37,657 bases of DNA. Origin: Rhodospirillales bacterium CG15_BIG_FIL_POST_REV_8_21_14_020_66_15 (GTDB taxonomy: Bacteria > Pseudomonadota > Alphaproteobacteria > Rhodospirillales > Casp-alpha2). Positions within the stretch are counted from its first letter, which is position 1, and each line of letters begins with the position of its first letter. The notes under the pieces were generated by a model, which saw only the letters and a list, made by a program, of their open reading frames with translations, made no database searches and had not been told where the DNA came from. The DNA is taken from assembly GCA_002781745.1 (NCBI GenBank), contig PFFW01000122.1, forward strand, positions 1 through 37,657, in the 5' to 3' direction. Below, piece by piece: positions 1 through 8,092 of the stretch. Position numbers and translations under genes: made by a program.

Positions 1-350
1 ACGTTCTTGCACACGATGGGCTGGCGGAAGATGGTGCCGCCCAGGATGTTGCGGATGGTGCCGTTGGGCGAACGCCACATCTGTTTCAGGCCGAATTCCT
101 CGACCCGGGCTTCGTCCGGGGTGATGGTGGCGCATTTGACGCCGACGCCGTACTGCTTGATGGCGTACGCGGAATCGACCGTGATCTGGTCGTCGGTCTC
201 GTCGCGCTTCTCGACCGACAGGTCGTAGTACTTAAGGTCGACGTCGAGGTAGGGGAGGATCAGCTTGTCCTTGATGAAGGCCCAGATGATCCGCGTCATC
301 TCGTCGCCGTCCAGTTCCACGATCGGGTTCTTGACCTGAATTTTCGCCAT
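1..350 (-). CDS. icd: NADP-dependent isocitrate dehydrogenase, N-terminal part
   Basis: Only the first 116 codons lie in the window; the gene runs off the left edge. The translated start ([20 protein letters not shown]) followed by WAFIKDKLI, the [18 protein letters not shown] stretch and [16 protein letters not shown] is the typical N-terminus of the homodimeric eukaryote-like NADP-IDH found in alphaproteobacteria. The family converts isocitrate to 2-oxoglutarate and CO2 in the TCA cycle in the cytoplasm and makes [13 protein letters not shown] is the substrate-binding segment. The start is the ATG read leftward at 350. The LOG-family gene lies upstream on the same strand with about 130 bases between, so icd probably has its own promoter. 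Family call very sure; the rest of the gene is unseen. Confidence 0.95.
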   Translation of the reverse strand, partial: MAKIQVKNPIVELDGDEMTRIIWAFIKDKLILPYLDVDLKYYDLSVEKRDETDDQITVDSAYAIKQYGVGVKCATITPDEARVEEFGLKQMWRSPNGTIRNILGGTIFRQPIVCKN

Positions 351-417
351 CGGTGTAAGTGCTCCGGTTGTCCCTGGGATGGAAATCGCGGCGCACAATA
401 TAGCCTGCCCTCTTTCG

Positions 418-452
418 CCGCAAGACGAAGGCTGGCCCCGCAAGACGAAGGC
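418..452. repeat. Tandem direct repeat upstream of icd
   Basis: The 15-mer CCGCAAGACGAAGGC occurs at 418-432 and again at 438-452, a 20-base period. It lies between the LOG gene stop and the icd start, in the likely icd promoter/leader. Its function is unknown; it may be a short duplication or a regulator half-site pair. Confidence 0.6.
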
Positions 453-481
453 AGGGCGACACCTGTGGCGTGCGGGCGGGG

Positions 482-1066
482 TCAGAGGCGGGCGGAGGCG
501 GCCTTCGGCCCGGGGCGGACGGCGGCGTCGATGGCCTCGAATACCTGGTCCGGCGTTTCGACCACGGACCACAGGGTCTGGATGTCGCCGTAGGCGAAGC
601 CGCCCTTGACGACGGCGGCCAGGAGGTCCGACAGCGCCCGCCAGTAGCCGCCCGCGTCCAGTATCACGATGGGCTTGGCATGCATGCCCAGCTGCTTCCA
701 GGTGGCGACCTCGATGGTCTCGTCCAGGGTGCCGAGCCCGCCCGGCAGGGTCACGAAGGCGTCTGCCTGTTCGAACATGCGCTGCTTCCGGGCATGCATG
801 CTGTCGGTGACGACCAGTTCCGTCAGGTCGTCGCGCCCGACTTCGCGGCGACGCAGGAAATCGGGGATCACGCCCGTGACCTCGCCGCCCGATTCCAGAA
901 CCGCGTCGGCGAGCACGCCCATCAGGCCGATATGCCCGCCGCCGTAGACCAGGCGGATGCCCCGCTCGGCCATCATCCGGCCCAAACCACGGGCCGCTTC
1001 CTCGTAGGCAGGATCGACGCCCGTGCGCGAGCCGCAGAAAACGCAAATGGCGGAGATTTGGGGCAT
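482..1066 (-). CDS. LOG-family protein (TIGR00730 type nucleoside 5'-monophosphate phosphoribohydrolase)
   Basis: This 194-aa protein begins [16 protein letters not shown]. It carries the LOG-family hallmarks: the N-terminal CGSR motif, the GGGHIGLMG nucleotide loop, and the signature [14 protein letters not shown] (PGGxGTxxE). Family members cleave the N-glycosidic bond of nucleoside 5'-monophosphates, including cytokinin ribotides; bacterial copies are often annotated as Rossmann-fold nucleotide-binding or lysine decarboxylase-like proteins. Length is normal for the family. The open frame continues about 130 codons further upstream, but that part is low-complexity and overlaps the cytochrome c' gene on the other strand, so the start at 1066 (or the ATG at 1081) is preferred. 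The substrate in this organism cannot be told. Confidence 0.9.
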   Translation of the reverse strand: MPQISAICVFCGSRTGVDPAYEEAARGLGRMMAERGIRLVYGGGHIGLMGVLADAVLESGGEVTGVIPDFLRRREVGRDDLTELVVTDSMHARKQRMFEQADAFVTLPGGLGTLDETIEVATWKQLGMHAKPIVILDAGGYWRALSDLLAAVVKGGFAYGDIQTLWSVVETPDQVFEAIDAAVRPGPKAASARL

Positions 1067-1232
1067 AAGGTGGCGGTGCATCCGTTGAAATTCGCGTAAC
1101 CGGAGAACGAGACCGTTCACAGGCGAGATCCGAACGATTAGAGTTCGCTCAAGGTCCAGGCTGGCCCGGGGCAGTATATGCCAGACCAGGTCCGATTGGT
1201 GATACTCTTTTGTTTCAGAAGGATCGGATACC

Positions 1233-1706
1233 ATGCAGAATTTCAAGGCAATGACCCGGGGCATCCTGGCTGCCGGGGCTGTGGTCGCTGTGACCGCGGC
1301 CGGTGTGGCGCACGCCAGCGACGCGGGCGAAATCAAGTACCGCAAAGGCGTAATGAAGGCCGTCGGCGGGCACATGAACGCGCTGGTCGCCATCGTCAAG
1401 GGCGAAACCGCAAACAAGGGCGACATGGCGGACCTCGCCAAGGGAATGCTGACGCTCGCCAAGATCGCTCAGCATGTGTTCCCCAAGGGCTCCGACGCCA
1501 TGGGCGGCGAGACGGACGCCCTGTCGAAGATCTGGGACGAACCGGACAAGTTCGCCAAGGTCAGAATGGCCTTCGTCGATCATGCCCGAAACGTGGTAAC
1601 GGCCGCAGAATCGGGCGACACCAAGGCGCTCGGGGCCGCCGTCGGCGCGCTCGGCAAGAACGCCTGCAAGGCCTGCCACGACGACTACAGAAAAAAGAAG
1701 AAATAA
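1233..1706 (+). CDS. Class II cytochrome c (cytochrome c' type)
   Basis: This 157-aa precursor has a Sec signal peptide at residues 1-28 (hydrophobic GILAAGAVVAVTAAGVAHA, cleavage near AHAS), a four-helix-bundle-like body, and the haem-binding CKACH at residues 145-149, three residues before a lysine-rich tail. A C-terminal CxxCH in a protein of about 130 mature residues is diagnostic of cytochrome c' / c-556. Such proteins are periplasmic; cytochromes c' bind NO or CO, while low-spin relatives carry electrons. The start is supported by AGAAGGA about 9 bases upstream. The gene converges with a b561-type cytochrome gene; the two could be redox partners, which is inference. Confidence 0.92.
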   Translation: MQNFKAMTRGILAAGAVVAVTAAGVAHASDAGEIKYRKGVMKAVGGHMNALVAIVKGETANKGDMADLAKGMLTLAKIAQHVFPKGSDAMGGETDALSKIWDEPDKFAKVRMAFVDHARNVVTAAESGDTKALGAAVGALGKNACKACHDDYRKKKK

Positions 1707-1714
1707 GGGCTGAG

Positions 1715-1754
1715 GGGCCGGGCGCCGGGCGCACCGCGTCCCGGCGCCCGGCCC
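1715..1754. terminator. Bidirectional hairpin between convergent cytochrome genes
   Basis: Perfect 15-bp inverted repeat, GGGCCGGGCGCCGGG at 1715-1729 and its complement at 1740-1754, with a 10-base loop. It fills the gap between the stop codons of the cytochrome c' gene (1706) and the b561 gene (1756). There is no T-run on either side, so it may need Rho or act as a 3'-end stabiliser for both transcripts. Confidence 0.75.
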
Positions 1755-1755
1755 G

Positions 1756-2451
1756 CTACCACTGCGACAGGATCCAGGCGACGGGGAGTGCGGCCACGAC
1801 CGCCGCCGCCGTCGCGCGGCCCCAGCGTGTGGGGCCGTCGCCCGCCGCCGGGTCGGCGTCGGGCTTGATTCCCGTGATCATGGGTTTCACCAAGTCGTGC
1901 CCCGTGAACCGGTGCGCCGCCACGGCGCCGACGTGGGCCGCCACCAGCACGTAGATTACGCGGCTCATGAGATTATGAATGCCGGTCAAGCGGTCGCTCA
2001 GTTCCTTGCCCGCGTATTTGTACAGCGGGCCCTCCAGGAAGATGTCGTCGTTGGCGAACAGACCCGTGCCCGCCTGCACGGCAAGGGCCAGCAGGATCAG
2101 TACCACGGACCAGCCGCCCAGGGGATTGTGCCCCACCGTACGGCGGGCGCGGCCGCGGACGAATTCGGCAGCGTAGCGGGCGACGGCGGCGGGTCCCTTG
2201 ACGAAGGCCGCGAAGCGCGCGTGCCGCCCGCCGATCAGGCCCCATATCGCGCGGAACAGGACCAGGCCCAGGATCGTGCAGCCTGAGACCATGTGCAGGT
2301 CCATCTGCCACAGGCCGCCGGTCAGCCCCGTCGCGACGGAGGTGACCACGCAAACCAGCAGGATCCAATGGAACAGGCGCACGGGCAGGTCCCACACGCG
2401 GACCCCCACCGTCCGGCCGGGAACCTCCGGCTTGTCGTCGTCTGGCGCCAA
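1756..2451 (-). CDS. Cytochrome b561 / Ni-Fe hydrogenase-type b cytochrome family protein
   Basis: The 231-aa integral membrane protein has the WDLPVRLFHWILL start typical of the family (PF01292), then about four transmembrane helices with histidines suited to bind two b haems (RLFHW, MDLHM, TGIHN, AAHVGAVAAHR), and a C-terminal hydrophobic tail. Members pass electrons between the quinone pool and a soluble cytochrome in the inner membrane. The start is a TTG at 2451, chosen because AAAAGGAGG sits 8-9 bases upstream and no ATG or GTG is equally well placed. It faces the cytochrome c' gene, which is compatible with a b-to-c electron-transfer pair, although convergent genes are not co-transcribed. 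Confidence 0.9.
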   Translation of the reverse strand: MAPDDDKPEVPGRTVGVRVWDLPVRLFHWILLVCVVTSVATGLTGGLWQMDLHMVSGCTILGLVLFRAIWGLIGGRHARFAAFVKGPAAVARYAAEFVRGRARRTVGHNPLGGWSVVLILLALAVQAGTGLFANDDIFLEGPLYKYAGKELSDRLTGIHNLMSRVIYVLVAAHVGAVAAHRFTGHDLVKPMITGIKPDADPAAGDGPTRWGRATAAAVVAALPVAWILSQW

Positions 2452-2617
2452 GGAAACGCCTCCTTTTCCGTTTGCGGAAAAATGAACGCTTGCGGCGACG
2501 CTGGCAAGGTCCCGCCAGATGCGGATTGCGCTGATCGCCTTGTACGATTAGATGTGGAGGATCGGAATTAGGGGGAAGAACGGAAAATGCCGCGGCCCAA
2601 CGGCATCTGTGAGCGCT

Positions 2618-3643
2618 ATGTGGCGTAATCCGCTGTTTATTGTCGGCCTTGGAGTGGTGGTGGTGGCCTTCGCCATCGTCGTCAACCTGACGTCGCCCGA
2701 AGACGACGACAGGAACGCCCCCGCCCGGCCACCGCAAACCGCCAAGACCGCGCCCGAAATGCCGGTGTCGAAGACGGCGCCGCACAAGGCCGCCCGCGCC
2801 GCCGATACCGACCTTCCCGTGTTCGACGTGGTTCGTGTCAGCCCCTCCGGCGACACCGTGATCGCCGGCCGCGCCGCCCCCGGCGCCACGGTGATCATCA
2901 AGGACGGCCAGACCGAGATCGGGCGCATCACCGCGGACGAAAAGGGCGAGTGGGTCTACCTGCCCGGCGACCCGCTGCCGCCCGGCAACCGCTATCTGTC
3001 GCTCGAGACCATCGGCGCCGACGGCAAAGTGCTGACGTCGCCGGACGTGGTCGTGCTGGCGGTGCCGGAACGCTCCGACACGGGACCGATGGTCGCCGAG
3101 GAACGCACGACGGAACCGCTCGCCATCCGGATGCCGCGCGCCGGCGAAGGGCCGAGCCGCCTGATCCAGGGCGACGGTCCGCAGAAGATCGATTTCGACA
3201 TCAGCGCAGTGGATTACACCCCCGCCGGGCGGGTCATCATCAGCGGCCGCGCGCCCGCCGGCGATGGCGTGGCGCTTTACATGGACGACGCGCCGCTCGG
3301 CACGACCCGGGCGGACGCTGGGAACGGCTGGTCCCTGACACTGAAGGACAAGCTGGCGCCGGGGGTGCACAAACTGACGGCGGAGCACCTGAACCCCGCC
3401 GGCAAGGTCCTGGGCCGGGTTTCCATCCCGTTCCGACAGGATCAGGACGAGGTCATGCCCCGCCTGGCGGCCGGGCAGGCCGTCGTGGTGCAGCCGGGAA
3501 ATTCGCTGTGGCGGATCGCGCGCCGGGTCTATGGCGAAGGCGTGCAGTATACGATCATCTATCGCGCCAACAGAAAGCAGATCGACGATCCGGACCTGAT
3601 CTATCCGGGCCAGGTGTTCCAGGTTCCCAAGCCGACGAATTGA
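2618..3643 (+). CDS. Membrane-anchored LysM domain protein with Ig-like repeats
   Basis: The 341-aa protein starts MWRNPLFIVG with one N-terminal membrane anchor (about residues 4-25). An acidic/proline-rich linker follows, then two regions that read like bacterial Ig-like beta domains (VRVSPSGDTVIAGRAAPGATV and DFDISAVDYTPAGRVIISG each open a similar repeat), and a C-terminal LysM domain (GNSLWRIARRVYGEG...YRANRKQIDDPDLIYPGQVFQVP). LysM domains bind peptidoglycan N-acetylglucosamine, so the protein probably sits in the periplasm, fixed to the inner membrane and touching the wall. Proteins with this layout are common in alphaproteobacteria and usually uncharacterised. The start could also be GTG 2609 or an upstream ATG at 2552; no clear ribosome site separates them. 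Confidence 0.85.
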   Translation: MWRNPLFIVGLGVVVVAFAIVVNLTSPEDDDRNAPARPPQTAKTAPEMPVSKTAPHKAARAADTDLPVFDVVRVSPSGDTVIAGRAAPGATVIIKDGQTEIGRITADEKGEWVYLPGDPLPPGNRYLSLETIGADGKVLTSPDVVVLAVPERSDTGPMVAEERTTEPLAIRMPRAGEGPSRLIQGDGPQKIDFDISAVDYTPAGRVIISGRAPAGDGVALYMDDAPLGTTRADAGNGWSLTLKDKLAPGVHKLTAEHLNPAGKVLGRVSIPFRQDQDEVMPRLAAGQAVVVQPGNSLWRIARRVYGEGVQYTIIYRANRKQIDDPDLIYPGQVFQVPKPTN

Positions 3644-3657
3644 CGCGGCGCACGGCC

Positions 3658-4182
3658 CTATTCGGCCGGGGCCTTGGCCTGCGGCGCGGGAAGCATGGCA
3701 TAGACCGCCTTGCTGGCGCCTGCGATCAGCGACAGCAGTTCCAGATAGGGCTTGGCCGACAGAAGGAACGCCACGGTCTTGGTCAGAAGCGAGCCGGGCG
3801 TCAGTGTTTCGTCGAAGTTGAACTCGTCCAGGAACAGGATGCGCTGTTCCGGGTTGATGTGGATGCGCCCGCCCAGCGCCCGGCCCGCTTCGTGCACCAC
3901 GGCCCGCATGTTGGTGCGCAGTTCCCGCGCCTCGGCCGTATAGGGCAGGTGCCCCAGGACGGCATGGATACGCATGCGGGTGTGGCCGGGGTGAACCTCG
4001 GCGCGCACCGCGAACTGATAGCCCATGTAGCGGAAAGTGAACTCGACCAGGCCATCGTCATTTTTGCGGACGAGTTGCCCCTGTTGGTCGAGGCCCATGG
4101 CCCCCAGCGGCATGGTCTTGCTGGGATCGCCGGCGGCGGTCAACAGGGCTTTGGTCTTCTCGGCGGAGGTTGGGGCGGCCAC
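3658..4182 (-). CDS. Conserved hypothetical protein, 174 aa
   Basis: I do not recognise this family with certainty. The protein is soluble, mixed alpha/beta, with no signal peptide or clear membrane helix, though residues around 135-165 (LLTKTVAFLLSAKPYLELLSLIAGASKAVYAML) are hydrophobic. The pattern of alternating hydrophobic strands (LVEFTFRYMGYQFAVRAEV) followed by helices and a RILFLDEFNFDE stretch recalls YbjN / type III chaperone-like folds, a weak resemblance only. The start is GTG 4182, set by AAAGGAG 8 bases upstream; the frame is open further 5' but without such a site. It converges with the LysM gene (14-base gap) and diverges from psd. Confidence 0.75.
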   Translation of the reverse strand: MAAPTSAEKTKALLTAAGDPSKTMPLGAMGLDQQGQLVRKNDDGLVEFTFRYMGYQFAVRAEVHPGHTRMRIHAVLGHLPYTAEARELRTNMRAVVHEAGRALGGRIHINPEQRILFLDEFNFDETLTPGSLLTKTVAFLLSAKPYLELLSLIAGASKAVYAMLPAPQAKAPAE

Positions 4183-4353
4183 GCGGTGTCTCCTTTCGGC
4201 TCTCCGGATTATCGTCATTGGCCCGGCGCGTGGCAAGAACCCGCGATACGCGAACACGGCATTTCGGCCGGGCATTCCGGGTAAAATATGCTATGTAGGG
4301 CGCCCGCCCGGCCCGACCGGGCGCGGGGGGACAACGGAAACCGACGACGGCAC

Positions 4354-5073
4354 ATGAAACCGAACATCATCCTGGACACCGTCATGACGCCGATCCACCG
4401 GGCGGGGTGGCCGTTCATCGCCCTGTTCGCCGCGGTGACGATCATCCTGTTCTTCATCGCCGAGGAACTGGGCTGGCTGGGCGTCGTTCTGACGACTTGG
4501 TGCGTCTATTTCTTTCGCGACCCGGACCGCATGACGCCGCTCGGCGATATGCTGGTGATCTCGCCCGCCGACGGTGCCGTGCAGATGATCGACCGTGCCG
4601 CCCCGCCGCCCGAACTGGAAATGGGCGACGAGGAACGCACCCGTGTCGCCATCTTCATGAACGTGTTCGACGTGCACGTGAACCGCGCCCCCGTGTCGGG
4701 CACGGTGACCAAGCTGGCCTACCGCCCGGGCGCCTTTCTCGACGCATCGCTGGACAAGGCCAGCGCCGAGAACGAGCGCCAGAGCGTGCGCATCAAGATC
4801 GCCGGCGTGAAAAGCCGCTCGCCCAGGAAGAACGAGATCGCCGTGGTGCAGATCGCCGGCTTGGTGGCGCGCCGTATCCTGTGCGAGCTGCGCGAGGGCG
4901 ACGCCGTCAGCGCGGGCGAACGCTTCGGCCTGATCCGCTTCGGCTCGCGCGTCGACGTCTACCTGCCCGAAGGCTGCGAGCCGCTGGTTGCCGTGGGCCA
5001 GACTTCGATCGCCGGCGAGACGGTGATCGCCGAGATCGGCGCCGAGGCCCCGCGCAAGGCGCAACGCCGCTAA
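4354..5073 (+). CDS. psd: Phosphatidylserine decarboxylase proenzyme, short form
   Basis: This 239-aa enzyme makes phosphatidylethanolamine from phosphatidylserine. An N-terminal hydrophobic hairpin (residues about 18-50) anchors it to the inner membrane. The catalytic core shows SPADGAVQ, the conserved [15 protein letters not shown] block, and RFGSRVD, where self-cleavage between Gly197 and Ser198 would yield the pyruvoyl alpha chain of about 42 residues. The GS site within RFGSR and the length under 250 aa mark the short PSD-A type common in alphaproteobacteria. pssA starts 21 bases downstream, so the two consecutive steps form one operon. Confidence 0.96.
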   Translation: MKPNIILDTVMTPIHRAGWPFIALFAAVTIILFFIAEELGWLGVVLTTWCVYFFRDPDRMTPLGDMLVISPADGAVQMIDRAAPPPELEMGDEERTRVAIFMNVFDVHVNRAPVSGTVTKLAYRPGAFLDASLDKASAENERQSVRIKIAGVKSRSPRKNEIAVVQIAGLVARRILCELREGDAVSAGERFGLIRFGSRVDVYLPEGCEPLVAVGQTSIAGETVIAEIGAEAPRKAQRR

Positions 5074-5094
5074 CGGAACGAAAAGCCGAAATCC

Positions 5095-5931
5095 ATGAGC
5101 GACGCCAGCCTCGACCATACCCCCGATCCCGCCGCCCCGCCGCCCCGCCGGCGCCGCGGACTGCGCGTGATGCCGATCCACAAGATGATCCCCAACATGC
5201 TGACCCTGGGGGCGTTGGCCGCCGGCATGACGGGGATGCGCTTCGCCCTCAACGAGAGGTGGGAGGCGGCCGCCTTCGCCATTCTGATCGCGGCGATCCT
5301 GGACACGCTCGACGGCCGCGTCGCGCGCCTGTTGAAAGGCGCGTCGAAGTTCGGCGCGGAACTGGATTCGCTGTCGGACTTCATCTGCTTCGGCGTGGCG
5401 CCCGCGATGATCCTCTACCTCTGGGCGCTGGAGGACGCGGGCCGCTTCGGCTGGTTCCTGGTGGTCCTGTTCGCGATGTGCTGCGCCATGCGCCTGGCGC
5501 GCTTCAACACCATGCTGGAAGACGACAGGAAGCCCGTGTGGGCAGGCCGTTTCTTCACCGGCGTGCCGGCGCCGGCGGGGGCGGGGCTGGTTCTGTTGCC
5601 GCTGATCCTGTCGTTCCAGGTGCCCGAGCGCTACGTCCCCTACCTGCAGAACCCCTACCTGGTGTCGGTGGTGCTGATCCTGTGCGGCGGACTGTTCGTC
5701 TCGACCCTGCCCACCTTCTCGTTCAAGAACATGAAGATGGCGCGGGCCTGGCGCCTGCCGCTGATGATCGCGGTCGCCGTGCTGGCCGCCTTCGTGGTTT
5801 CGGACCCCTGGCTGGCGCTGACCGTGATCCTCGTCCTCTACATCGTCAGCTTCCCGCTTTCGGTGCGCTCGTACCTCTGGCACAAGAAGCGCTCGACCAA
5901 CCCGCCCGTATCGGATCCGAGCCCGAAATAG
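5095..5931 (+). CDS. pssA: CDP-diacylglycerol--serine O-phosphatidyltransferase
   Basis: This 278-aa multi-spanning membrane protein carries the CDP-alcohol phosphatidyltransferase signature DGxxAR(x8)GxxxDxxxD exactly, beginning at Asp73 (DGRVAR...G AEL D SLS D). It joins serine to CDP-diacylglycerol to give phosphatidylserine, the substrate of the enzyme encoded just upstream. Six or more hydrophobic segments follow the signature. The proline/arginine-rich N-terminus is cytoplasmic by the positive-inside rule. Gene order psd-pssA is usual in alphaproteobacteria and supports the call. Confidence 0.96.
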   Translation: MSDASLDHTPDPAAPPPRRRRGLRVMPIHKMIPNMLTLGALAAGMTGMRFALNERWEAAAFAILIAAILDTLDGRVARLLKGASKFGAELDSLSDFICFGVAPAMILYLWALEDAGRFGWFLVVLFAMCCAMRLARFNTMLEDDRKPVWAGRFFTGVPAPAGAGLVLLPLILSFQVPERYVPYLQNPYLVSVVLILCGGLFVSTLPTFSFKNMKMARAWRLPLMIAVAVLAAFVVSDPWLALTVILVLYIVSFPLSVRSYLWHKKRSTNPPVSDPSPK

Positions 5932-6028
5932 TCACCCTATCCGCCGGACCCCGCCACCCGCCGCCGGCCCGCCACGCCTGAGAAAAAATCGGTAGACCGA
6001 TACGGGCCTCACCGCTAGAAATTCCGCC

Positions 6029-6682
6029 ATGTCCGAGTCAGACGAAATCAGCTACGAGCTTTTCAAACCGTTCGGCCCCTTTGTCGGCGATTTCACCATC
6101 CCGCGCCGCATCGTCGACACGCTGAACAGGTATACTGACGAAGTCGTGGCGGACGGAGCCAAGGCGCAGAACCTGGACCTTTCCAGCTATCTCGCCGGCG
6201 AGGTGACGCAGGAGTTCAAGGTTGACCCGGCTGTGGTCGAAGGTGAACTCGGCAGATACCTGATGGACATCACCGCGACCTACATAGAAGTCACCACGGG
6301 CCGCAAGATTTCAAAGTTCAAGGTGCTGGGCTGCTGGATCGTTCGCTCCTTCGAGGGGGATTTCAATCCGCCACACAATCATCGAGGCCACGTTTCCGGC
6401 GCCGGCTATCTGATGATTCCGGACCAGATCGGATCATCCGAGGGATCGCGAAAGCGCGCGCGAACCGCCGGCATGATCAACTTCGTTCACGGGACCGACC
6501 AGTTCCTCAGCGGCGGGCACATATCAATGCTTCCCAAAGTTGGGCACATATTCCTGTTTCCCCACTACCTGAATCACTCGGTCAATCCATTCAGCGGGTC
6601 CGGCGAACGGCGATCATTTTCCTTCAATGCCCTCATCGACGACGAAATCTACGACATCCATTCAAATTCCAGGCTTGAGTAA
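6029..6682 (+). CDS. Putative 2OG-Fe(II) oxygenase (TIGR02466-like)
   Basis: The 217-aa soluble protein has the spacing of the TIGR02466-like oxygenases: PPHNHRGHVSGAGYLMIP (candidate iron ligands His116 and His118, followed by the SG.GYL strand), then LFPHYLNHSVNPFSGSGERRSFSFN, where His183 would be the distal iron ligand and Arg195 the 2-oxoglutarate anchor. Family members are predicted hydroxylases of unknown substrate, often found in marine bacteria and phages. The third ligand is a His where many dioxygenases have Asp, which is tolerated in this family. The codon choice looks slightly less G+C-rich than its neighbours, hinting at acquisition. It stands alone, converging with the LysR gene. 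Confidence 0.75.
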   Translation: MSESDEISYELFKPFGPFVGDFTIPRRIVDTLNRYTDEVVADGAKAQNLDLSSYLAGEVTQEFKVDPAVVEGELGRYLMDITATYIEVTTGRKISKFKVLGCWIVRSFEGDFNPPHNHRGHVSGAGYLMIPDQIGSSEGSRKRARTAGMINFVHGTDQFLSGGHISMLPKVGHIFLFPHYLNHSVNPFSGSGERRSFSFNALIDDEIYDIHSNSRLE

Positions 6683-6686
6683 CGCT

Positions 6687-6731
6687 CCGCTACCCTCGCC
6701 GGGCGATCCGGCCGTCCCTGATCGTTAGCGG
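6687..6731. terminator. Possible hairpin between convergent genes
   Basis: Outer arms CCGCTA (6687-6692) and TAGCGG (6726-6731) enclose an inner stem GCCGG (6698-6702) / CCGGC (6708-6712). The element overlaps the 3' end of the LysR gene and follows the oxygenase stop. No T-run is present, so this is a weak terminator candidate. Confidence 0.35.
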
Positions 6732-7639
6732 ACGTCTTCCGCCCAGGGCGGGTTCTTGACGAAGCGTTCCACCAGCCAGTCGATGAACGCCCGCACCTTG
6801 GGCGCCTGGTGGCGGCCAGGCGGATAGACTGCGAACACGCTGCGCCCTTCCTCGGTCTCGAATTCCTGCAGCACGGGAATCAGCCGCCCGTCGCGCAGCG
6901 CCTCCCAGGTCAGGAACTGAGCCGCGCGGATCAGGCCGACCCCGGCGAGCGCTGCGTCGTACAGCAGCGAGGCGTCGTTGACCACCAGCGAGCCCTTGAC
7001 GTCGAGGATGCGCGGACCGTCGGTACCCTTGAATTCCCACCGGTTGATGGTGGTCTCGAAGCTGACGCGCAGGCAGTTGTGATGGACCAGGTCGTCGGGC
7101 GTCTTGGGAACCCCGTGGCGTTCGAAATAGGCGGGGGCGCCCGCGACGACGCGCTTCACCGACGTCAGGCGCCGGGCGATCAGCGAGGAATCGGTCAGCG
7201 TGCCGATGCGAAGGCCGACATCGACCCCCTCGCCGACAAGGTCGACCACGCTGTCGGACAGGGTGAAATGAACCTGCAATTCCGGATAGGCCTCGATGAA
7301 TTCGTGCAGGTGGGGGATCACCGCATAGCGGCCGAAGGCCGTGGACGAGTTGACCTTCAGCACGCCGCGCGGCTCCGCATGCAGTTCGCGCACGGCCAGC
7401 TCGGCGGCCTCGATCTCCTCCAGAATGGTCACCGCCCGCTCGTAATAGGTCCGCCCCTCCTCGGTCAGGCTGATGGACCGCGTCGTGCGGTTCAGCAGCC
7501 GGGCCCCCAGGCGGTCCTCCAACCGGCCGACCAGCTTGCTGACCGCCGACGGCGTGATCCCAAGGTCCCGCGCGGCGGCGGAAAACCCGCCGCCCTCCAC
7601 CGCGCGCACGAATACCGCCATTTCACTGTCCCGGTCCAT
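6725..7639 (-). CDS. LysR-family transcriptional regulator
   Basis: This 304-aa protein has the N-terminal winged helix-turn-helix (residues 1-60; GGGFSAAARDLGITPSAVSKLVGRLEDRLGARLLNRTTRSISLTE in segments) and a periplasmic-binding-protein-like effector domain from about residue 90. The RTTRSISLTEEG wing and ERAVTILEEIEAAE linker helix place it in the large CrgA-like group of LysR proteins. Length is normal. It diverges from a small ORF at 7779 with about 140 A+T-rich bases between, which contain two candidate LysR boxes. The effector and target genes are unknown; autoregulation and control of the divergent small gene are the usual expectation. Confidence 0.95.
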   Translation of the reverse strand: MDRDSEMAVFVRAVEGGGFSAAARDLGITPSAVSKLVGRLEDRLGARLLNRTTRSISLTEEGRTYYERAVTILEEIEAAELAVRELHAEPRGVLKVNSSTAFGRYAVIPHLHEFIEAYPELQVHFTLSDSVVDLVGEGVDVGLRIGTLTDSSLIARRLTSVKRVVAGAPAYFERHGVPKTPDDLVHHNCLRVSFETTINRWEFKGTDGPRILDVKGSLVVNDASLLYDAALAGVGLIRAAQFLTWEALRDGRLIPVLQEFETEEGRSVFAVYPPGRHQAPKVRAFIDWLVERFVKNPPWAEDVR

Positions 7640-7664
7640 AGGGCCTCTCGCATCGAGTTTTTAG

Positions 7665-7677
7665 TGAATTAATTTCA
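7665..7677. promoter_or_regulatory. Candidate LysR-type site (TGAA-N5-TTCA)
   Basis: A dyad TGAA(N5)TTCA, also fitting T-N11-A, lies 26 bases from the LysR start in the divergent gap. Position suits autoregulation. Confidence 0.4.
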
Positions 7678-7720
7678 TAAATCATAATCCACCTTTCCAG
7701 ATTATCAATAAAAACCGAGA

Positions 7721-7741
7721 TTGTTAGATTTCCCTCAACAA
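7721..7741. promoter_or_regulatory. Candidate LysR box (TTGTT-N11-AACAA)
   Basis: Five-base arms separated by 11 bases give an exact T-N11-A arrangement, the general LysR recognition pattern. It lies 37 bases upstream of the small ORF start at 7779. Confidence 0.5.
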
Positions 7742-7778
7742 ACGGCGCCCCCGCCGGACGAGATGAAGGAGACCGACC

Positions 7779-7964
7779 ATGCCGATGACACCGCTTGACC
7801 TGCGGAATGCCATCTCCCACACGGAAATCGAAGCCGGCGTGCGCCGGGGCCGCCGATTGCGGGCCGAAGCTGTCCGTGACCTGATGGACCGAATCTTCCA
7901 CCATTCCGCTGCCAGCAACGGCCGCGACCGTGCGCCCCAGGGCCGCGCGCCCGCCGCCTGCTGA
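7779..7964 (+). CDS. Small basic protein, 61 aa, unknown
   Basis: A strong ribosome site (GAAGGAGA, about 8 bases before ATG 7779) precedes a 61-codon frame. The central helix EAGVRRGRRLRAEAVRDLMDRIF is basic and amphipathic; the tail is arginine/alanine-rich and disordered. Small proteins with an R-x-x-A-x-x-x-L type helix of this size are common in alphaproteobacteria and have no settled function. A second small ORF at 14151 has a related helix and the same divergent-from-LysR setting. The mRNA probably ends at the intrinsic terminator at 8093-8121, leaving a structured 3' tail of about 155 bases. Coding status rests on the ribosome site and helix pattern. Confidence 0.65.
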   Translation: MPMTPLDLRNAISHTEIEAGVRRGRRLRAEAVRDLMDRIFHHSAASNGRDRAPQGRAPAAC

Positions 7965-8013
7965 CGCCTTGAGATGCCGCCCGGCCGTCGGCGGCGTCCA
8001 CCGAGTTCCATCG

Positions 8014-8037
8014 CGCCGATCCTCCCCCTGACCGGCG
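8014..8037 (+). ncRNA. Hairpin with C-rich loop in 3' region of small ORF
   Basis: Arms CGCCG (8014-8018) and CGGCG (8033-8037) enclose a 14-base loop containing CCTCCCCC, complementary to Shine-Dalgarno-like GGGGAGG. A second small hairpin (TGCCG-AA-CGGCA) follows near 8065-8076. Together with the terminator at 8093 this looks like an sRNA-type 3' UTR. No expression evidence; inferred from structure only. Confidence 0.4.
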
Positions 8038-8092
8038 ACGCGGGGCGAAACGGCGCCCTCTCCCTGCCGAACGGCAGATAGGCAAACTGACG

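Noticed and set aside
1067-1462. N-terminal extension of the LOG gene frame
   Set aside because: It overlaps the cytochrome c' gene on the opposite strand and looks nothing like the family; the family start is at 1066.
1973-3388. Minus-strand frame of 471 codons
   Set aside because: Antisense to the LysM gene and a shadow of the cytochrome b561 gene; Arg/Gly/His-rich composition without domains.
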